Both the position numbers and the translations under genes were made by a program. Below are positions 1 through 8,806 of a DNA stretch of 38,906 nucleotides, piece by piece. Under the pieces are notes generated by a model. That model ran no database searches, was not told the DNA's origin, and worked only from the letters and a program-made list of their open reading frames with translations. The stretch lies in contig NZ_CAADXO010000007.1 in NCBI RefSeq assembly GCF_900753045.1, forward strand, positions 1-38,906. The letters run 5' to 3'. This stretch comes from an uncultured Phascolarctobacterium sp. (lineage in GTDB: Bacteria; Bacillota; Negativicutes; Acidaminococcales; Acidaminococcaceae). Each line of letters starts with the position of its first letter. Within the stretch, counting starts at the first letter, position 1.

Positions 1-887
1 ATTTCAGAGATAGCCCCAAATTAGGGGACGGAAAGACACGGCCTCTGTATATTCGTCGTAAACGGGTTCTTATTTCAGAGATAGCCCCAAATTAGGGGAC
101 GGAAACAATTTCTTCAGCTTTGATAAATGCAAGCGGTTTGCTGAATTTCAGAGATAGCCCCAAATTAGGGGACGGAAACTTTGGCTTTCAATTCGTCAAA
201 TTTCGCTTTGCTGACTATTTCAGAGATAGCCCCAAATTAGGGGACGGAAATCTTGAGTAATCATCGTTATTTATCCTCCTTCTTAAAAATTTCAGAGATA
301 ACCCCAAATTAGGGGACGGAAACCATTTTAGCTTCCTCCTTTATTTCGCTTTTTTGGATTTCAGAGATAACCCCAAATTAGGGGACGGAAACCAACCACA
401 GTAACCGGCTTTAATCGGAAGTCTTCTCATTTCAGAGATAACCCCAAATTAGGGGACGGAAACGCGAAAATGTTGCTTGCTTGAAACGGCTTCTTGCTTG
501 AATTTTAGAGATAGCCCCAAATAAGGGGACGGAAATCTAATTTCAAACGCGCGTTCATATAATGTTGCTACAATTTCAGAGATAACCCCAAATAAGGGGA
601 CGGACCTTCAGTATCAAGATAGGCATCCTTCGTAAATCTCCAAGTATTTCAGAGATAGCCCCAAATTAGGGGACGGAAATCGCAGCTGAGATACAAACAG
701 AGGGCGGAAGAGAATTTCAGAGATAGCCCCAAATTAGGGGACGGAAATTTGTAGACCGACTTCATATGGGACGGCACGTTAGCATTTCAGAGATAGCCCC
801 AAATAAGGGGACGGAAACTAGGGGAAACCTGCATTAGACATTTTATACAATCGATTTTAGAGATAGCCCCAAATTAGGGGACGGAAT
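1..887 (+). CRISPR. CRISPR array, 13 repeats and 12 spacers, truncated by the window edge
   Basis: Thirteen 34-base repeats start at 1, 72, 145, 217, 289, 358, 429, 502, 573, 646, 714, 784 and 854, separated by spacers of 34 to 39 bases. The repeat begins ATTTCAGAGATAGCCCC, carries the inverted pair CCCC/GGGG, and ends GGGGACGGAAA. A 3' end of this GAAA type suggests transcription to the right, giving a crRNA tag close to GACGGAAA. Variants are GATAACCCC (289, 358, 429, 573), AAATAAGGGG (502, 573, 784), ATTTTAG (502, 854) and altered 3' ends (573 GGACC, 854 GGAAT). The damaged last repeat lies next to cas1, so the leader is probably left of base 1. The array is on the same strand as cas1-cas2-csm6. 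Confidence 0.97.
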
Positions 888-923
888 TTTAAAATAAGAA
901 AATATTTTCTAGGAGGGATGAAA

Positions 924-1916
924 ATGACTTCTTTGTATATTACGGAAAGCGGAGCGTATTTACGAAAACGCGGAGGTCATGTTTTAGTTGGGCGTAACAA
1001 TGAGGTTCTTTTAGAGGTGCCGTTGGAAAGAATAGAAGATGTTACCTTGGTAGATAGCGTACAAATTTCTTCAGGATTAATTACAGAGTTTTTAGAGAGA
1101 AACATACCTCTATCGTGGCTTTCCGGAAGAGGTCGTTTCTTTGGCTCGCTTTTAAGCAATGGCTCTATTGATATAATTAAGCATCAAAAACAATTTGAAC
1201 TTTTGCAGGAAGAAAAGTTATATTTTGAGCTTGCAAAAAAGATTATTTATGCTAAGGTACATAATCAGTTGACAATTTTACGTCGATATAATCGCAATTT
1301 AAAACTTGATAATGTAGACACAAGCATTCGCAATATCTTAGCAATAAGAAAAAATATTTGTCAGGCAGATGATTTACATTCTTTAATGGGGTTTGAAGGA
1401 ATTATAAGTCGTATTTATTTTTGTGCTTTAGGCGCTATAGTTCCAGATGAATTTAAATTTGAAAAACGTACTAAAATGCCACCACGAGATCCGTTTAATT
1501 CTATGTTGAGTTTAGGTTACAGTATGTTGTTCAATGAGATTATGAGCAATGTTTTGGCTTTAGGTTTGCATCCTTACGTTGGCTTTATGCACAAAATTGC
1601 TAAAGGACATCCTGCGTTAATTTCGGATTTAATTGAAGAATGGCGTGCGCCATTGATTGATTCTATGGTTTTAGCAATGGTAAAGAGAAATATGTTGACG
1701 AAAGATATGTTTGAAACAAATGAAACGGGCTGTTTTTTAAACACTGAAGCTCGTAAAATATATTTGCAGACATATAATAAAAAGTTACGTTCAGATAACC
1801 AATATTTTGAAGGTAAATATACTTATCGTGAAAGTATTAGGCAACAGTGCCGTAAATATGCTAGTGTAATCCTGCATAGCGATATCACTCTTTATGAACC
1901 ATTGGAGTTGAGATAA
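924..1916 (+). CDS. cas1: CRISPR-associated endonuclease Cas1
   Basis: Cas1 is the integrase subunit that inserts new spacers together with Cas2. The protein is 330 residues, normal for the family. The metal-binding triad is visible as Glu158 in GFEG, His223 in FMHK and Glu238 in DLIEEWR. There is no reverse transcriptase or other fused domain. I place the start at 924 rather than the in-frame ATG at 918 because the Shine-Dalgarno AGGAGGG (911-917) touches 918 but is 6 bases from 924. The gene starts 36 bases after the last CRISPR repeat and its stop overlaps the cas2 start (TAATG). The neighbouring csm6 points to a type III system. Confidence 0.96.
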   Translation: MTSLYITESGAYLRKRGGHVLVGRNNEVLLEVPLERIEDVTLVDSVQISSGLITEFLERNIPLSWLSGRGRFFGSLLSNGSIDIIKHQKQFELLQEEKLYFELAKKIIYAKVHNQLTILRRYNRNLKLDNVDTSIRNILAIRKNICQADDLHSLMGFEGIISRIYFCALGAIVPDEFKFEKRTKMPPRDPFNSMLSLGYSMLFNEIMSNVLALGLHPYVGFMHKIAKGHPALISDLIEEWRAPLIDSMVLAMVKRNMLTKDMFETNETGCFLNTEARKIYLQTYNKKLRSDNQYFEGKYTYRESIRQQCRKYASVILHSDITLYEPLELR

Positions 1917-2194
1917 TGGAGCGAAAATTTATAGTTTTAATGATTTATGATATTGTCGATAACAAACGCCGTAATAAGATGGTAAAATGTCTTGAGGCTT
2001 ATGGCGTCCGTGTACAAAAATCTGCTTTTGAAGCATTACTTAATCGTCGGCAATATGAAAAAATGCTACGAGAAAGTAGCATTTTGATTGATGAAGCAGT
2101 TGATTCCTTGCGGGTATATGTATTGGATGATATTATAGATGTATATACTTGGGGAATTGGCGAGCGCAAGGAAACAGACTGCGTTATTTTGTAA
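1916..2194 (+). CDS. cas2: CRISPR-associated endoribonuclease/adaptation protein Cas2
   Basis: Cas2 forms the dimeric core of the Cas1-Cas2 integration complex. The 92-residue length and ferredoxin-like pattern fit the family: the first beta strand ends in IYDI with the conserved Asp12, followed by an RRNKMVKCLEAYG helix and the motif VQKSAFEA. The start codon shares one base with the cas1 stop, so the two are translationally coupled. The csm6 fragment follows directly. Confidence 0.95.
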   Translation: MERKFIVLMIYDIVDNKRRNKMVKCLEAYGVRVQKSAFEALLNRRQYEKMLRESSILIDEAVDSLRVYVLDDIIDVYTWGIGERKETDCVIL

Positions 2195-2209
2195 ATGGGA
2201 GATGAGCGA

Positions 2210-2959
2210 ATGAGCATTTTATATACACCTGCCGGTGACACGGATCCTATCAGAGATTGCTATGATGGTGCTATGCTGCACATAATCAGAACATATAGAC
2301 CGCAATACGTGCGGATATTCTTAAGCGCGGAAATGTCTGCAAAAGAAAAAAACAGGCATATATACTCTAAAGCGATTGAGTATAATGTGCCTGAGTGCAG
2401 ATTTGATTTTATTTATACTGATATAGTTAATGTACAGCTTATGGAAGAACTGGTGCCTTTGGCAGAAGGCTTTCTTGAACTGCGAAAGGAGTTTCCAGAA
2501 GAAGAAATTTTGCTGAATTTAAGCTCAGGTACACCGCAAATGAAAACGGTGATGAGCTTTTTAGCCACGGATTTTGAAAACGTTCGTGCCATTCAGGTAG
2601 ATTCACCGCAAAGGGCATCTAATAGAACAGCGCATGCAACGCAGGATAACGAAGATATCGATGTTGTAATAGAAAACAATTTTGATAATGTTCCTGATTA
2701 TACGTGTCGCTGCCATGAAGCGCCGCTTTCTCTTTTGAGGCGTTATAGTATTCGTCACCAACTGATTAGTTTGATTAATAATTATGAATATAGAGCAGCT
2801 TTGACCATGTATAACAAGAATAAAGCAATGTTTGTTGAAGAAACCGGTAAATTGCTAAGACATGCGGATTTGCGTTCTAAGCTGCTGATAAATGAAGCAT
2901 TTAAGGGTATGGGTAAGGAAAATATTTATAATAATAATTCCGTGAAAAAAATTAAATGA
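2210..2959 (+). CDS. csm6: Csm6 N-terminal part: CARF domain (split gene)
   Basis: This is the N-terminal CARF sensor of a type III CRISPR ancillary ribonuclease, which binds cyclic oligoadenylate made by Cas10. Family marks are the opening SILYTPAGDTDPIRDCYDG and the ligand-site motif NLSSGTPQM (about residues 107-115). The start at 2210 is preferred over the in-frame ATG at 2195 because GGAG at 2198-2201 then sits 8 bases upstream. The reading frame ends at 2957-2959, just after a run of seven A (2945-2951). Removing one A would join it in frame to the HEPN part below, giving a protein of about 440 residues, the usual Csm6 length. As it stands this piece lacks the nuclease domain. Confidence 0.85.
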   Translation: MSILYTPAGDTDPIRDCYDGAMLHIIRTYRPQYVRIFLSAEMSAKEKNRHIYSKAIEYNVPECRFDFIYTDIVNVQLMEELVPLAEGFLELRKEFPEEEILLNLSSGTPQMKTVMSFLATDFENVRAIQVDSPQRASNRTAHATQDNEDIDVVIENNFDNVPDYTCRCHEAPLSLLRRYSIRHQLISLINNYEYRAALTMYNKNKAMFVEETGKLLRHADLRSKLLINEAFKGMGKENIYNNNSVKKIK

Positions 2960-2966
2960 GTTTTTT

Positions 2967-3524
2967 ATGGTCATGGAGTTGCATCAGAGAAAAGGCGAAT
3001 TGGCAGAATTTATACCTAAGCTGACGCCGTTTTTGTATGAATTATTACTTTATTATTTCGAAAAACATGTTGCGCTTAAACTGGAGCGCTTTTGTTACAG
3101 CAAAAGAAATAATAATAGCAGTTGGAAAATAAGCGCAGAGAAGCTGAGAAAAGAAGCGCCGGATGTATTTACTTATCTGAATTATTATTTTCGTCAAGGC
3201 TTTAGGGATACGGACCTTTCCTTTTCTAACATGCTGCTAATTTTGGAGTCTTTAAAATCTGTCAAAACAGAACTTATGGGAGAATTACAGATTCTTCGAG
3301 AGGTAGAGAAAAATCAGCGGAATAAAATAGCACATACTATCTTAACTGATGTTACGGAAGAAAATCTGCAGGCTATAGAGCCTAAGCTGAGTTCCTACCG
3401 GATTATTCAGCATTTGCGTAAAGCTTTTTTACTGATTATGGAAGGAGAATCCATCTGCAAACGCAATGTATATGATGATTTAAACAGGAGAATTGTTGAC
3501 AGCTTAAATGAATTTAATAAATAG
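2967..3524 (+). CDS. csm6: Csm6 C-terminal part: HEPN ribonuclease domain (split gene)
   Basis: This is the HEPN ribonuclease half of Csm6. The R-x4-H catalytic motif is present as RNKIAH (Arg118 to His123 counted from the ATG at 2967). The frame is open upstream to 2946 and would encode KKLNEFF before the first ATG, which continues the previous reading frame if the A7 run is read as A6. No Shine-Dalgarno precedes the ATG (it is preceded by TTTTTT), so independent translation is doubtful; re-initiation after the stop 7 bases upstream, slippage, or a true loss of function are the options. A strong terminator follows at 3544. Confidence 0.8.
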   Translation: MVMELHQRKGELAEFIPKLTPFLYELLLYYFEKHVALKLERFCYSKRNNNSSWKISAEKLRKEAPDVFTYLNYYFRQGFRDTDLSFSNMLLILESLKSVKTELMGELQILREVEKNQRNKIAHTILTDVTEENLQAIEPKLSSYRIIQHLRKAFLLIMEGESICKRNVYDDLNRRIVDSLNEFNK

Positions 3525-3543
3525 AATATAGTGCCTTCGCTTA

Positions 3544-3585
3544 AAATACCGTCCGCATGTGAGAACTACGGACGGTATTTTTCTC
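3544..3585 (+). terminator. Terminator of the cas1-cas2-csm6 operon
   Basis: A 12-bp stem AAATACCGTCCG (3544-3555) pairs with CGGACGGTATTT (3569-3580) and runs into a T-rich tail. It closes the CRISPR operon. Confidence 0.9.
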
Positions 3586-3627
3586 ATTTCTGTAACCTTT
3601 TTAACACAGATTTAACCGCAAGCTTAC

Positions 3628-3655
3628 TTTGGATTTTACATTCATCCGTTACAAT
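3628..3655 (+). promoter_or_regulatory. Candidate promoter of the sugar ABC transporter operon
   Basis: A TACAAT -10 at 3650-3655 has a poor -35 (TTTGGA, 3628-3633) 16 bases upstream. It would start transcription about 60 bases before the lipoprotein gene. The assignment is tentative. Confidence 0.35.
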
Positions 3656-3719
3656 AAAAGCACGTTGTAAAGATGACAACAATAATTTTCGTGGAATATC
3701 AGTAAACGGAGGAATGGAA

Positions 3720-5018
3720 ATGAAACTGAAAAAAGTTTTGGCAGCAGCAATGATTTCGCTGCTGGCAACTACTGCACTTGTTGGCTGCGGTAGCGATAAG
3801 AAAAGTGCTGACACCGGCAAAAAGGTGCAGATTGAATATTGGCACGTTGCTGCTGAGAGCTTTGGCGGCGCAACCGTAAAGGAATTGGTTGCTGACTTCA
3901 ACAAAACTCACCCGAACATTGAAGTAGTAGAAAAATATAACCCGGATATGTACAAAGGCCTGACTCAAAACCTGCAGGCTGCTATGGCTTCCGGCAAGAA
4001 TCCGGACGTAGTACAAATGGGTTATTCCTTCCTGAACTACGCTGCTGAAAACTTTAAATACACCGATTTGAACGAAGCGTTTAAAGCTGCCGGCGATGAG
4101 AACTTTATGAAAGACAATTATCTGCCGAACGTACTGCAGCTGGCACAAACCGAAGACGGCAAGCAAATCGGTCTGCCGTATTCCGTAAGTGTTCCGGTAC
4201 TCTTCTACAATCCGGAAATTTTTGAAAAAGCCGGCTTAGATCCGAAAAATCCGCCTAAAACCTGGGAAGAGGTTAGCAAGGCAGCTAAACAAATTAAAGA
4301 TAAAACCGGCAACATGGGCTTCTTCATGCAGGAATATGCTGATAACTGGACTCAACAGGCTCTGATCGAATCCAACGGCGGCCAAATGCTGACTAAGGTT
4401 GACGGCAAGGTTAAAGCAGGCTTTGATACTCCGGAATCTGCTGCAGCTTATCAGGTTGTAGCTGATATGGTTAAAAACGGCAGCGGCCTGCATGCAACTA
4501 ACGAAGAAGGCTTCCAGGCTTATCTGAGCGGCAAGCTGGGCATGGTTTGCACCACCATCGGTAAACGTGCTAACTTCGAAAAAGGCGCTAAGTTCAAAGT
4601 AATGGCTTCTCCGTTCCCTGCTTTTGGCAACAAACCGACCAAGATTCCTGCAGGCGGCAACTTCCTGATGGTCTTCTCCAAAGATGCTGAAAAGCAAAAA
4701 GCTGCTATTGAGTTCATCAAATATCTGGAATCTCCGGAAGCACTTGCTAAATGGAGCACCGGTACCGGTTACCTGCCTCCTCGCAAGGGCGTAGCTGATG
4801 ATCCGAAGGGCTTCAAAAAGCTTGCTGATGAGAACCCCAACATTAAAATGGCTCTGCAAGAAATGACCAAGGTTACCAAATGGGCAAGCTTTCCGGGTGC
4901 TAACGGTCTGCAGGCTGAACAACTGCTGATTGATGCTCGCGATATCATCCTGAGCGGTAAAATGAGTGCACAGGATGCATTACATCAAACTGCAGAAAAA
5001 ATTAACAAGCTGCTGTAA
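3720..5018 (+). CDS. Carbohydrate ABC transporter substrate-binding lipoprotein (UgpB-like)
   Basis: This is the extracytoplasmic binding protein of a CUT1-type importer, 432 residues. A lipoprotein signal peptide ends in the lipobox LVGC with Cys23 as the lipidated residue. The mature part opens with IEYWHVAAES, typical of family 1 solute-binding proteins for oligosaccharides or glycerol-3-phosphate. The start at 3720 is set by GGAGG at 3708-3712; the in-frame ATG at 3714 is too close. It is the first of five co-directional genes with both permeases and an ATPase. The substrate cannot be read from sequence; a phosphorylated sugar or polyol is possible given the isomerase at the end of the operon. 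Confidence 0.88.
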   Translation: MKLKKVLAAAMISLLATTALVGCGSDKKSADTGKKVQIEYWHVAAESFGGATVKELVADFNKTHPNIEVVEKYNPDMYKGLTQNLQAAMASGKNPDVVQMGYSFLNYAAENFKYTDLNEAFKAAGDENFMKDNYLPNVLQLAQTEDGKQIGLPYSVSVPVLFYNPEIFEKAGLDPKNPPKTWEEVSKAAKQIKDKTGNMGFFMQEYADNWTQQALIESNGGQMLTKVDGKVKAGFDTPESAAAYQVVADMVKNGSGLHATNEEGFQAYLSGKLGMVCTTIGKRANFEKGAKFKVMASPFPAFGNKPTKIPAGGNFLMVFSKDAEKQKAAIEFIKYLESPEALAKWSTGTGYLPPRKGVADDPKGFKKLADENPNIKMALQEMTKVTKWASFPGANGLQAEQLLIDARDIILSGKMSAQDALHQTAEKINKLL

Positions 5019-5085
5019 TTAGTCTGATAAATAAGCTGTCGCAGTTGCGGCAGCTTATTTTGCTAATAGCGCAAAGGAGGTTGCT

Positions 5086-5964
5086 ATGAGTAAGAACAAC
5101 AAGGAAGCACTGCTTTATCTGTTGCCTGCTGCCGTACTTTTTCTGGTATTTTATTACTGGCCGCTGCTGCAGAATATTTATCTGAGTGTTTTTTCCTGGA
5201 ATATGATCAGCCCTAATCAAAAATTTGTGGGTTTAGAAAACTTTATCACTATCTTCAGCTCTGCCGAGCTGATTAAAATTTTAATCAACACCGTTTTGTT
5301 TGTAGCCATTATGCTGGTGCTGAACTTCGTTCTGCCTTATTTTTATTCGTTTATCTTGGGACATTTAGTGCATCGGTGGACGGCATTCTACCGCAGCGCG
5401 CTGTTTCTGCCGTCTACATTATCGCTGGCGGTAGCAAGTATTTTGTTCCTGTGGATTTATAATCCGCTGGCTGGACCGATTAACATTGTTCTCAGCCAGT
5501 TTGATATTGCTTCACCGCGCTGGTTTAAAGAAAACTATTTGGTTATTTTTGCCATCTGCACGATTATCGGCTGGAAGGTTTTCGGCTATAATCTTATCGT
5601 TATGCTGGCTGCTATGGTTGCGGTTCCAAAAGAGATGATTGAAGCTGCCAAGCTGGAAAATGCTTCCAACTGGGTTATCTTCAAAAAAATTATTCTGCCG
5701 ATGACCTCTTCTACCGCAATTTATGTTTTTACGATAACGGTAGTTTTTGGCCTGCAGTACGTTCTTGTACCTGTAAATATGTTGACGCAGGGCGGTCCTG
5801 ATCAGGGCAGCAGTAACCTTGTATATATTATTTACCAATATGCCTTTACCTTCTTCAAGGCAGGAACCAGTGCAGCCTATGCGGTTATCACCATGGTCTG
5901 CTATCTTGCCTTCCTCTTCGTGAAGAATAAATATCTGGAAAAGAAGGTGTACTATGAAAACTAA
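5086..5964 (+). CDS. Carbohydrate ABC transporter permease 1 (MalF/UgpA family)
   Basis: This is a membrane subunit of the importer, 292 residues with about six hydrophobic segments (for example residues 9-25, 66-92, 105-125 and 150-175). The cytoplasmic EAA loop that docks on the ATPase begins at residue 186 (EAAKLENAS), with Asn192 where the family usually has Gly. The late motif LTQGGPDQ is typical of the MalF/UgpA group. It is preceded by AAAGGAGG and overlaps the next permease by 11 bases. Confidence 0.9.
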   Translation: MSKNNKEALLYLLPAAVLFLVFYYWPLLQNIYLSVFSWNMISPNQKFVGLENFITIFSSAELIKILINTVLFVAIMLVLNFVLPYFYSFILGHLVHRWTAFYRSALFLPSTLSLAVASILFLWIYNPLAGPINIVLSQFDIASPRWFKENYLVIFAICTIIGWKVFGYNLIVMLAAMVAVPKEMIEAAKLENASNWVIFKKIILPMTSSTAIYVFTITVVFGLQYVLVPVNMLTQGGPDQGSSNLVYIIYQYAFTFFKAGTSAAYAVITMVCYLAFLFVKNKYLEKKVYYEN

Positions 5965-6781
5965 GCTGCAAAATGAATGGTATTGGCATGCATTTTTGCT
6001 CATTGCGGTTTTCCTGATGCTGTGGCCGATAGTATTTATGCTTTCGACATCGCTGAAGGATTTGAATCAGGTCTTTGAATCTACGTTGAATCCTTTGCCA
6101 TTTCCGCCGACCTTTGACAACTATACTACGGTTTTGCATAATTTCCCGCTGCTGACCTATATCTGGAATACGTTTTACATTGCGATTGTGGTTACAGCCA
6201 GCAAGGCTGCGACAAGTGTACTGGCAGCCTTTGCCTTTGTGTATTACAACTTCAAATATAAGGAAACAGTTTTCAACGGTATGCTGCTGACGTTCTTCAT
6301 CCCCATCACCGTTTTGATTATGCCTAACTATCTGATGATGTCCAAGCTGGGCCTTTTGGATACTCCTTACGGTGTTATGCTTCCCGGTCTTGTAGACGGT
6401 ATGGGTATCTTCCTGATGCGTCAGACTATGCGCGGTATTCCCAAGCCTTTGCTGGAAGCAGCAATTTTGGATGGCGCCAAACCGCATCAGGTACTGTTCA
6501 AGGTTATTATGCCTTTGATTAAGCCTTCGGTACTAGCAATTTCAATTTTATTCTTCATTAACAGCTGGAACGAATATTTCTGGCCATTGCTGATTTTGCA
6601 GGATAAAGCAAATCTGACGCTGCCGCTGGCGCTGCAGATGTTTATCAGTGCCGAGGGTGGCAGTGAATGGGGCATCGCTATGGCTGTAGCAACGCTGACA
6701 AGCTTACCGCCGTTAGTGCTTTACGGCTTCTGCCAGAAATTTATTATCAACACATTTATGCAATCGGGCGTGAAAGGATAA
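5954..6781 (+). CDS. Carbohydrate ABC transporter permease 2 (MalG/UgpE family)
   Basis: This is the second membrane subunit, 275 residues with six predicted membrane segments starting at about residue 12. The canonical EAA loop EAAILDGAKPHQ begins at residue 168. The start codon lies inside the end of the previous gene, with AAGAAGGTG as the ribosome site, so the two permeases should be made in equal amounts. The ATPase gene follows after 4 bases. Confidence 0.9.
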   Translation: MKTKLQNEWYWHAFLLIAVFLMLWPIVFMLSTSLKDLNQVFESTLNPLPFPPTFDNYTTVLHNFPLLTYIWNTFYIAIVVTASKAATSVLAAFAFVYYNFKYKETVFNGMLLTFFIPITVLIMPNYLMMSKLGLLDTPYGVMLPGLVDGMGIFLMRQTMRGIPKPLLEAAILDGAKPHQVLFKVIMPLIKPSVLAISILFFINSWNEYFWPLLILQDKANLTLPLALQMFISAEGGSEWGIAMAVATLTSLPPLVLYGFCQKFIINTFMQSGVKG

Positions 6782-6785
6782 GAAG

Positions 6786-7877
6786 ATGGATAACTTACAA
6801 AACGATTACAGCATTATATTTTCACATGTACAAAAGGCTTACGGCAGTAATGTCGTAATCAATGATTTGAATCTGGAGATACAAAAGGGCGAGCGCCTGA
6901 TTCTGCTTGGACCTTCCGGCTGCGGCAAAACAACTACTCTGCGTATGATTGCCGGCTTTGAGGAAATCACCAAGGGCGAGCTGTATATGGACGGCCGCGT
7001 GGTTAATGATATCGCTCCCGGTGAGCGCAATATTGCTATGGTGTTCCAAAGCTATGCCCTGTTTCCGCATCTGAGCGTTTGGGACAACATCACCTTTGGC
7101 TTGCAGCTGCAAAAGCTGCCGCAGGCTGAAATGGAAAAGCGTGCGCGTATGGCGATGGAAATTCTGCATCTGGAAGGCTACGAAAATAAAAAGACACATG
7201 AATTGAGCGGCGGTCAGAAGCAGCGTGTTGCTCTGTGCCGTGCGCTGGTAAAGCAATCACCGTACTTCCTGCTGGATGAGCCTTTATCCAATCTGGACGC
7301 CAAGCTGCGCCAAAAGGCACGTACCGAGCTGGTAAAAATCCATGAAATGTTCAAACCGACGATGGTTTATGTAACCCATGACCAGATTGAAGCAATGACT
7401 GTGGCGCATCGTATTGCCGTTATGAATCAGGGAAGAATTCAGCAGATTGATACTCCGGCAAATATTTACCATCATCCTGCCAATACCTTTGTAGCAACCT
7501 TTATCGGTTCTCCGGCAATGAACATTCTGCAGGCAGAGATTTTAGACGGTAAAATTATTGTCGGTGACTGCGCACTGAAGCTGCCGCAGGAGCGTTTGCA
7601 GGAGCTTGGCGGCCGCAGCAAGGTTCTCTTTGGTCTGCGCCCGGAGGCTTGCACACCGAGCTTTGAAAGTGCTATGATTAATGGTAAGGTAGATTTTGTT
7701 GAAAATACAGGCAACCTGAAAACTGCTACACTTAAATTGGCAACCGGTGAAAGCTTTTATCTGCAGGACAGCGACCAAGGCCTGCAAATGGAGGATATCC
7801 GTGGCTTCAATTTTGATTGGCAAAATGTTTGCCTGTTTGATGCCGAAAGCGGTGAGAACTTAGCGAAGGTACGCTAA
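6786..7877 (+). CDS. Carbohydrate ABC transporter ATPase (UgpC/MalK/MsmX family)
   Basis: This is the nucleotide-binding subunit that powers the importer, 363 residues. The Walker A GPSGCGKT is at 42-49, the Q-loop Gln at 88, the signature LSGGQ at 140-144, the Walker B FLLDE at 161-165 and the switch His at 198. A C-terminal TOBE-type regulatory region follows from about residue 235. The full complement of subunits in one operon means the transporter is self-sufficient and does not need a shared ATPase. Confidence 0.93.
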   Translation: MDNLQNDYSIIFSHVQKAYGSNVVINDLNLEIQKGERLILLGPSGCGKTTTLRMIAGFEEITKGELYMDGRVVNDIAPGERNIAMVFQSYALFPHLSVWDNITFGLQLQKLPQAEMEKRARMAMEILHLEGYENKKTHELSGGQKQRVALCRALVKQSPYFLLDEPLSNLDAKLRQKARTELVKIHEMFKPTMVYVTHDQIEAMTVAHRIAVMNQGRIQQIDTPANIYHHPANTFVATFIGSPAMNILQAEILDGKIIVGDCALKLPQERLQELGGRSKVLFGLRPEACTPSFESAMINGKVDFVENTGNLKTATLKLATGESFYLQDSDQGLQMEDIRGFNFDWQNVCLFDAESGENLAKVR

Positions 7878-7898
7878 GCCTTGAAGGGAGGAAGTTAT

Positions 7899-8654
7899 AT
7901 GCAATTTGAAGTCAGTGATTTACTCTTTCCGGGATTTACGAAGGATGCAATGAAGAGGCTTGATAAGCAGTATGGTATTGAATTCTTCTATGAGTTCGGC
8001 AAGGATTATTATTGGAAACAGCAGGTGGAGGAATGGGGCGAACGTGCGCTTTCGATTCATGCTCCTTGTGTTGCGCTGAATCTTGCTGATTCTAAGCAAA
8101 AAAATTATGCCCGTGTTATAGAAAAGACCTTTGCCTATGCGCAGAAATGCAAGGCTGATTTTGTTGTTGTGCATACCAATGAAGCCATTGAGGGTGACAA
8201 GGAGCTTTTACAGGCACGTGTTATCCGCCGTCTGCGTCAGGTTGTGAACCTGGGCAAGCGCTATGGCGTTAAGGTGCTTATTGAAAATGTCGGCCTGCGT
8301 ACAAAAAATAATGTACTGTTTGATTTGCCGGAATATATTGCGCTGTTCGATATTTTCCCGCAGGCAGGTGCATTGCTTGATACAGGTCATGCGCATGTCA
8401 ACGGCTGGGATATTCCTGCGGTAGTAAAGGCCTTGGGTGAGCGCTTAGCAGCCTGCCATGTTCACGATAACGATGGCAGCGGTGACGCCCATTTGCCGGT
8501 AGGTCAGGGAGATATTGACTGGAAGGCGTATTTCGGCGCTGTCAAAAAATATGCACCGCAGGCAACGCAGGTATTTGAATACTGCTGCGGCTTTAGCAAT
8601 ACCAAGGATTTGGAAGCGCATATTGCAGAGCTGAAAGCGGATTATAAATTATAA
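7899..8654 (+). CDS. Sugar phosphate isomerase/epimerase-like TIM-barrel protein
   Basis: This is a 251-residue protein of the xylose-isomerase-like/AP endonuclease 2 TIM-barrel fold. Metal-ligand candidates fall at the expected strand ends: His54, Glu129, Asp161 with His164 (LLDTGHAHVNGW), His187/His189 (CHVHDNDG) and a late Glu (QVFEYC). Start choice: ATG at 7899 has AGGGAGG 7 bases upstream, whereas the frame is open from a TTG at 7881. As the last gene of the transporter operon it probably processes the imported compound. The substrate is unknown. Confidence 0.8.
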   Translation: MQFEVSDLLFPGFTKDAMKRLDKQYGIEFFYEFGKDYYWKQQVEEWGERALSIHAPCVALNLADSKQKNYARVIEKTFAYAQKCKADFVVVHTNEAIEGDKELLQARVIRRLRQVVNLGKRYGVKVLIENVGLRTKNNVLFDLPEYIALFDIFPQAGALLDTGHAHVNGWDIPAVVKALGERLAACHVHDNDGSGDAHLPVGQGDIDWKAYFGAVKKYAPQATQVFEYCCGFSNTKDLEAHIAELKADYKL

Positions 8655-8714
8655 CAGGTTATGACTGACAAATAAAAGCACTTAATGGAACCGAATACTG
8701 TTTACTTGGATTTT

Positions 8715-8755
8715 ACCTTAAGGTTAATCTGCATTTAATATTCAGATGCTATACT
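8715..8755 (+). promoter_or_regulatory. Promoter and possible operator of the 22-codon microgene
   Basis: An extended -10 element, TGC followed by TATACT (8747-8755), lies about 50 bases before the microgene. The 10-bp palindrome ACCTTAAGGT (8715-8724) just upstream could be an operator. The -35 is weak, as is common with extended -10 promoters. Confidence 0.45.
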
Positions 8756-8806
8756 ATGTATAACAAAGATGAATTAAGTCTGCGATATGCGTAGGAGGTA
8801 AGCGTT

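Noticed and set aside
3720..8654. Naming the ABC operon ugpBAEC (glycerol-3-phosphate uptake)
   Set aside because: The subunits are of that general type, but no substrate-specific residue or UgpQ partner supports it; the isomerase suggests another phosphorylated or free sugar.
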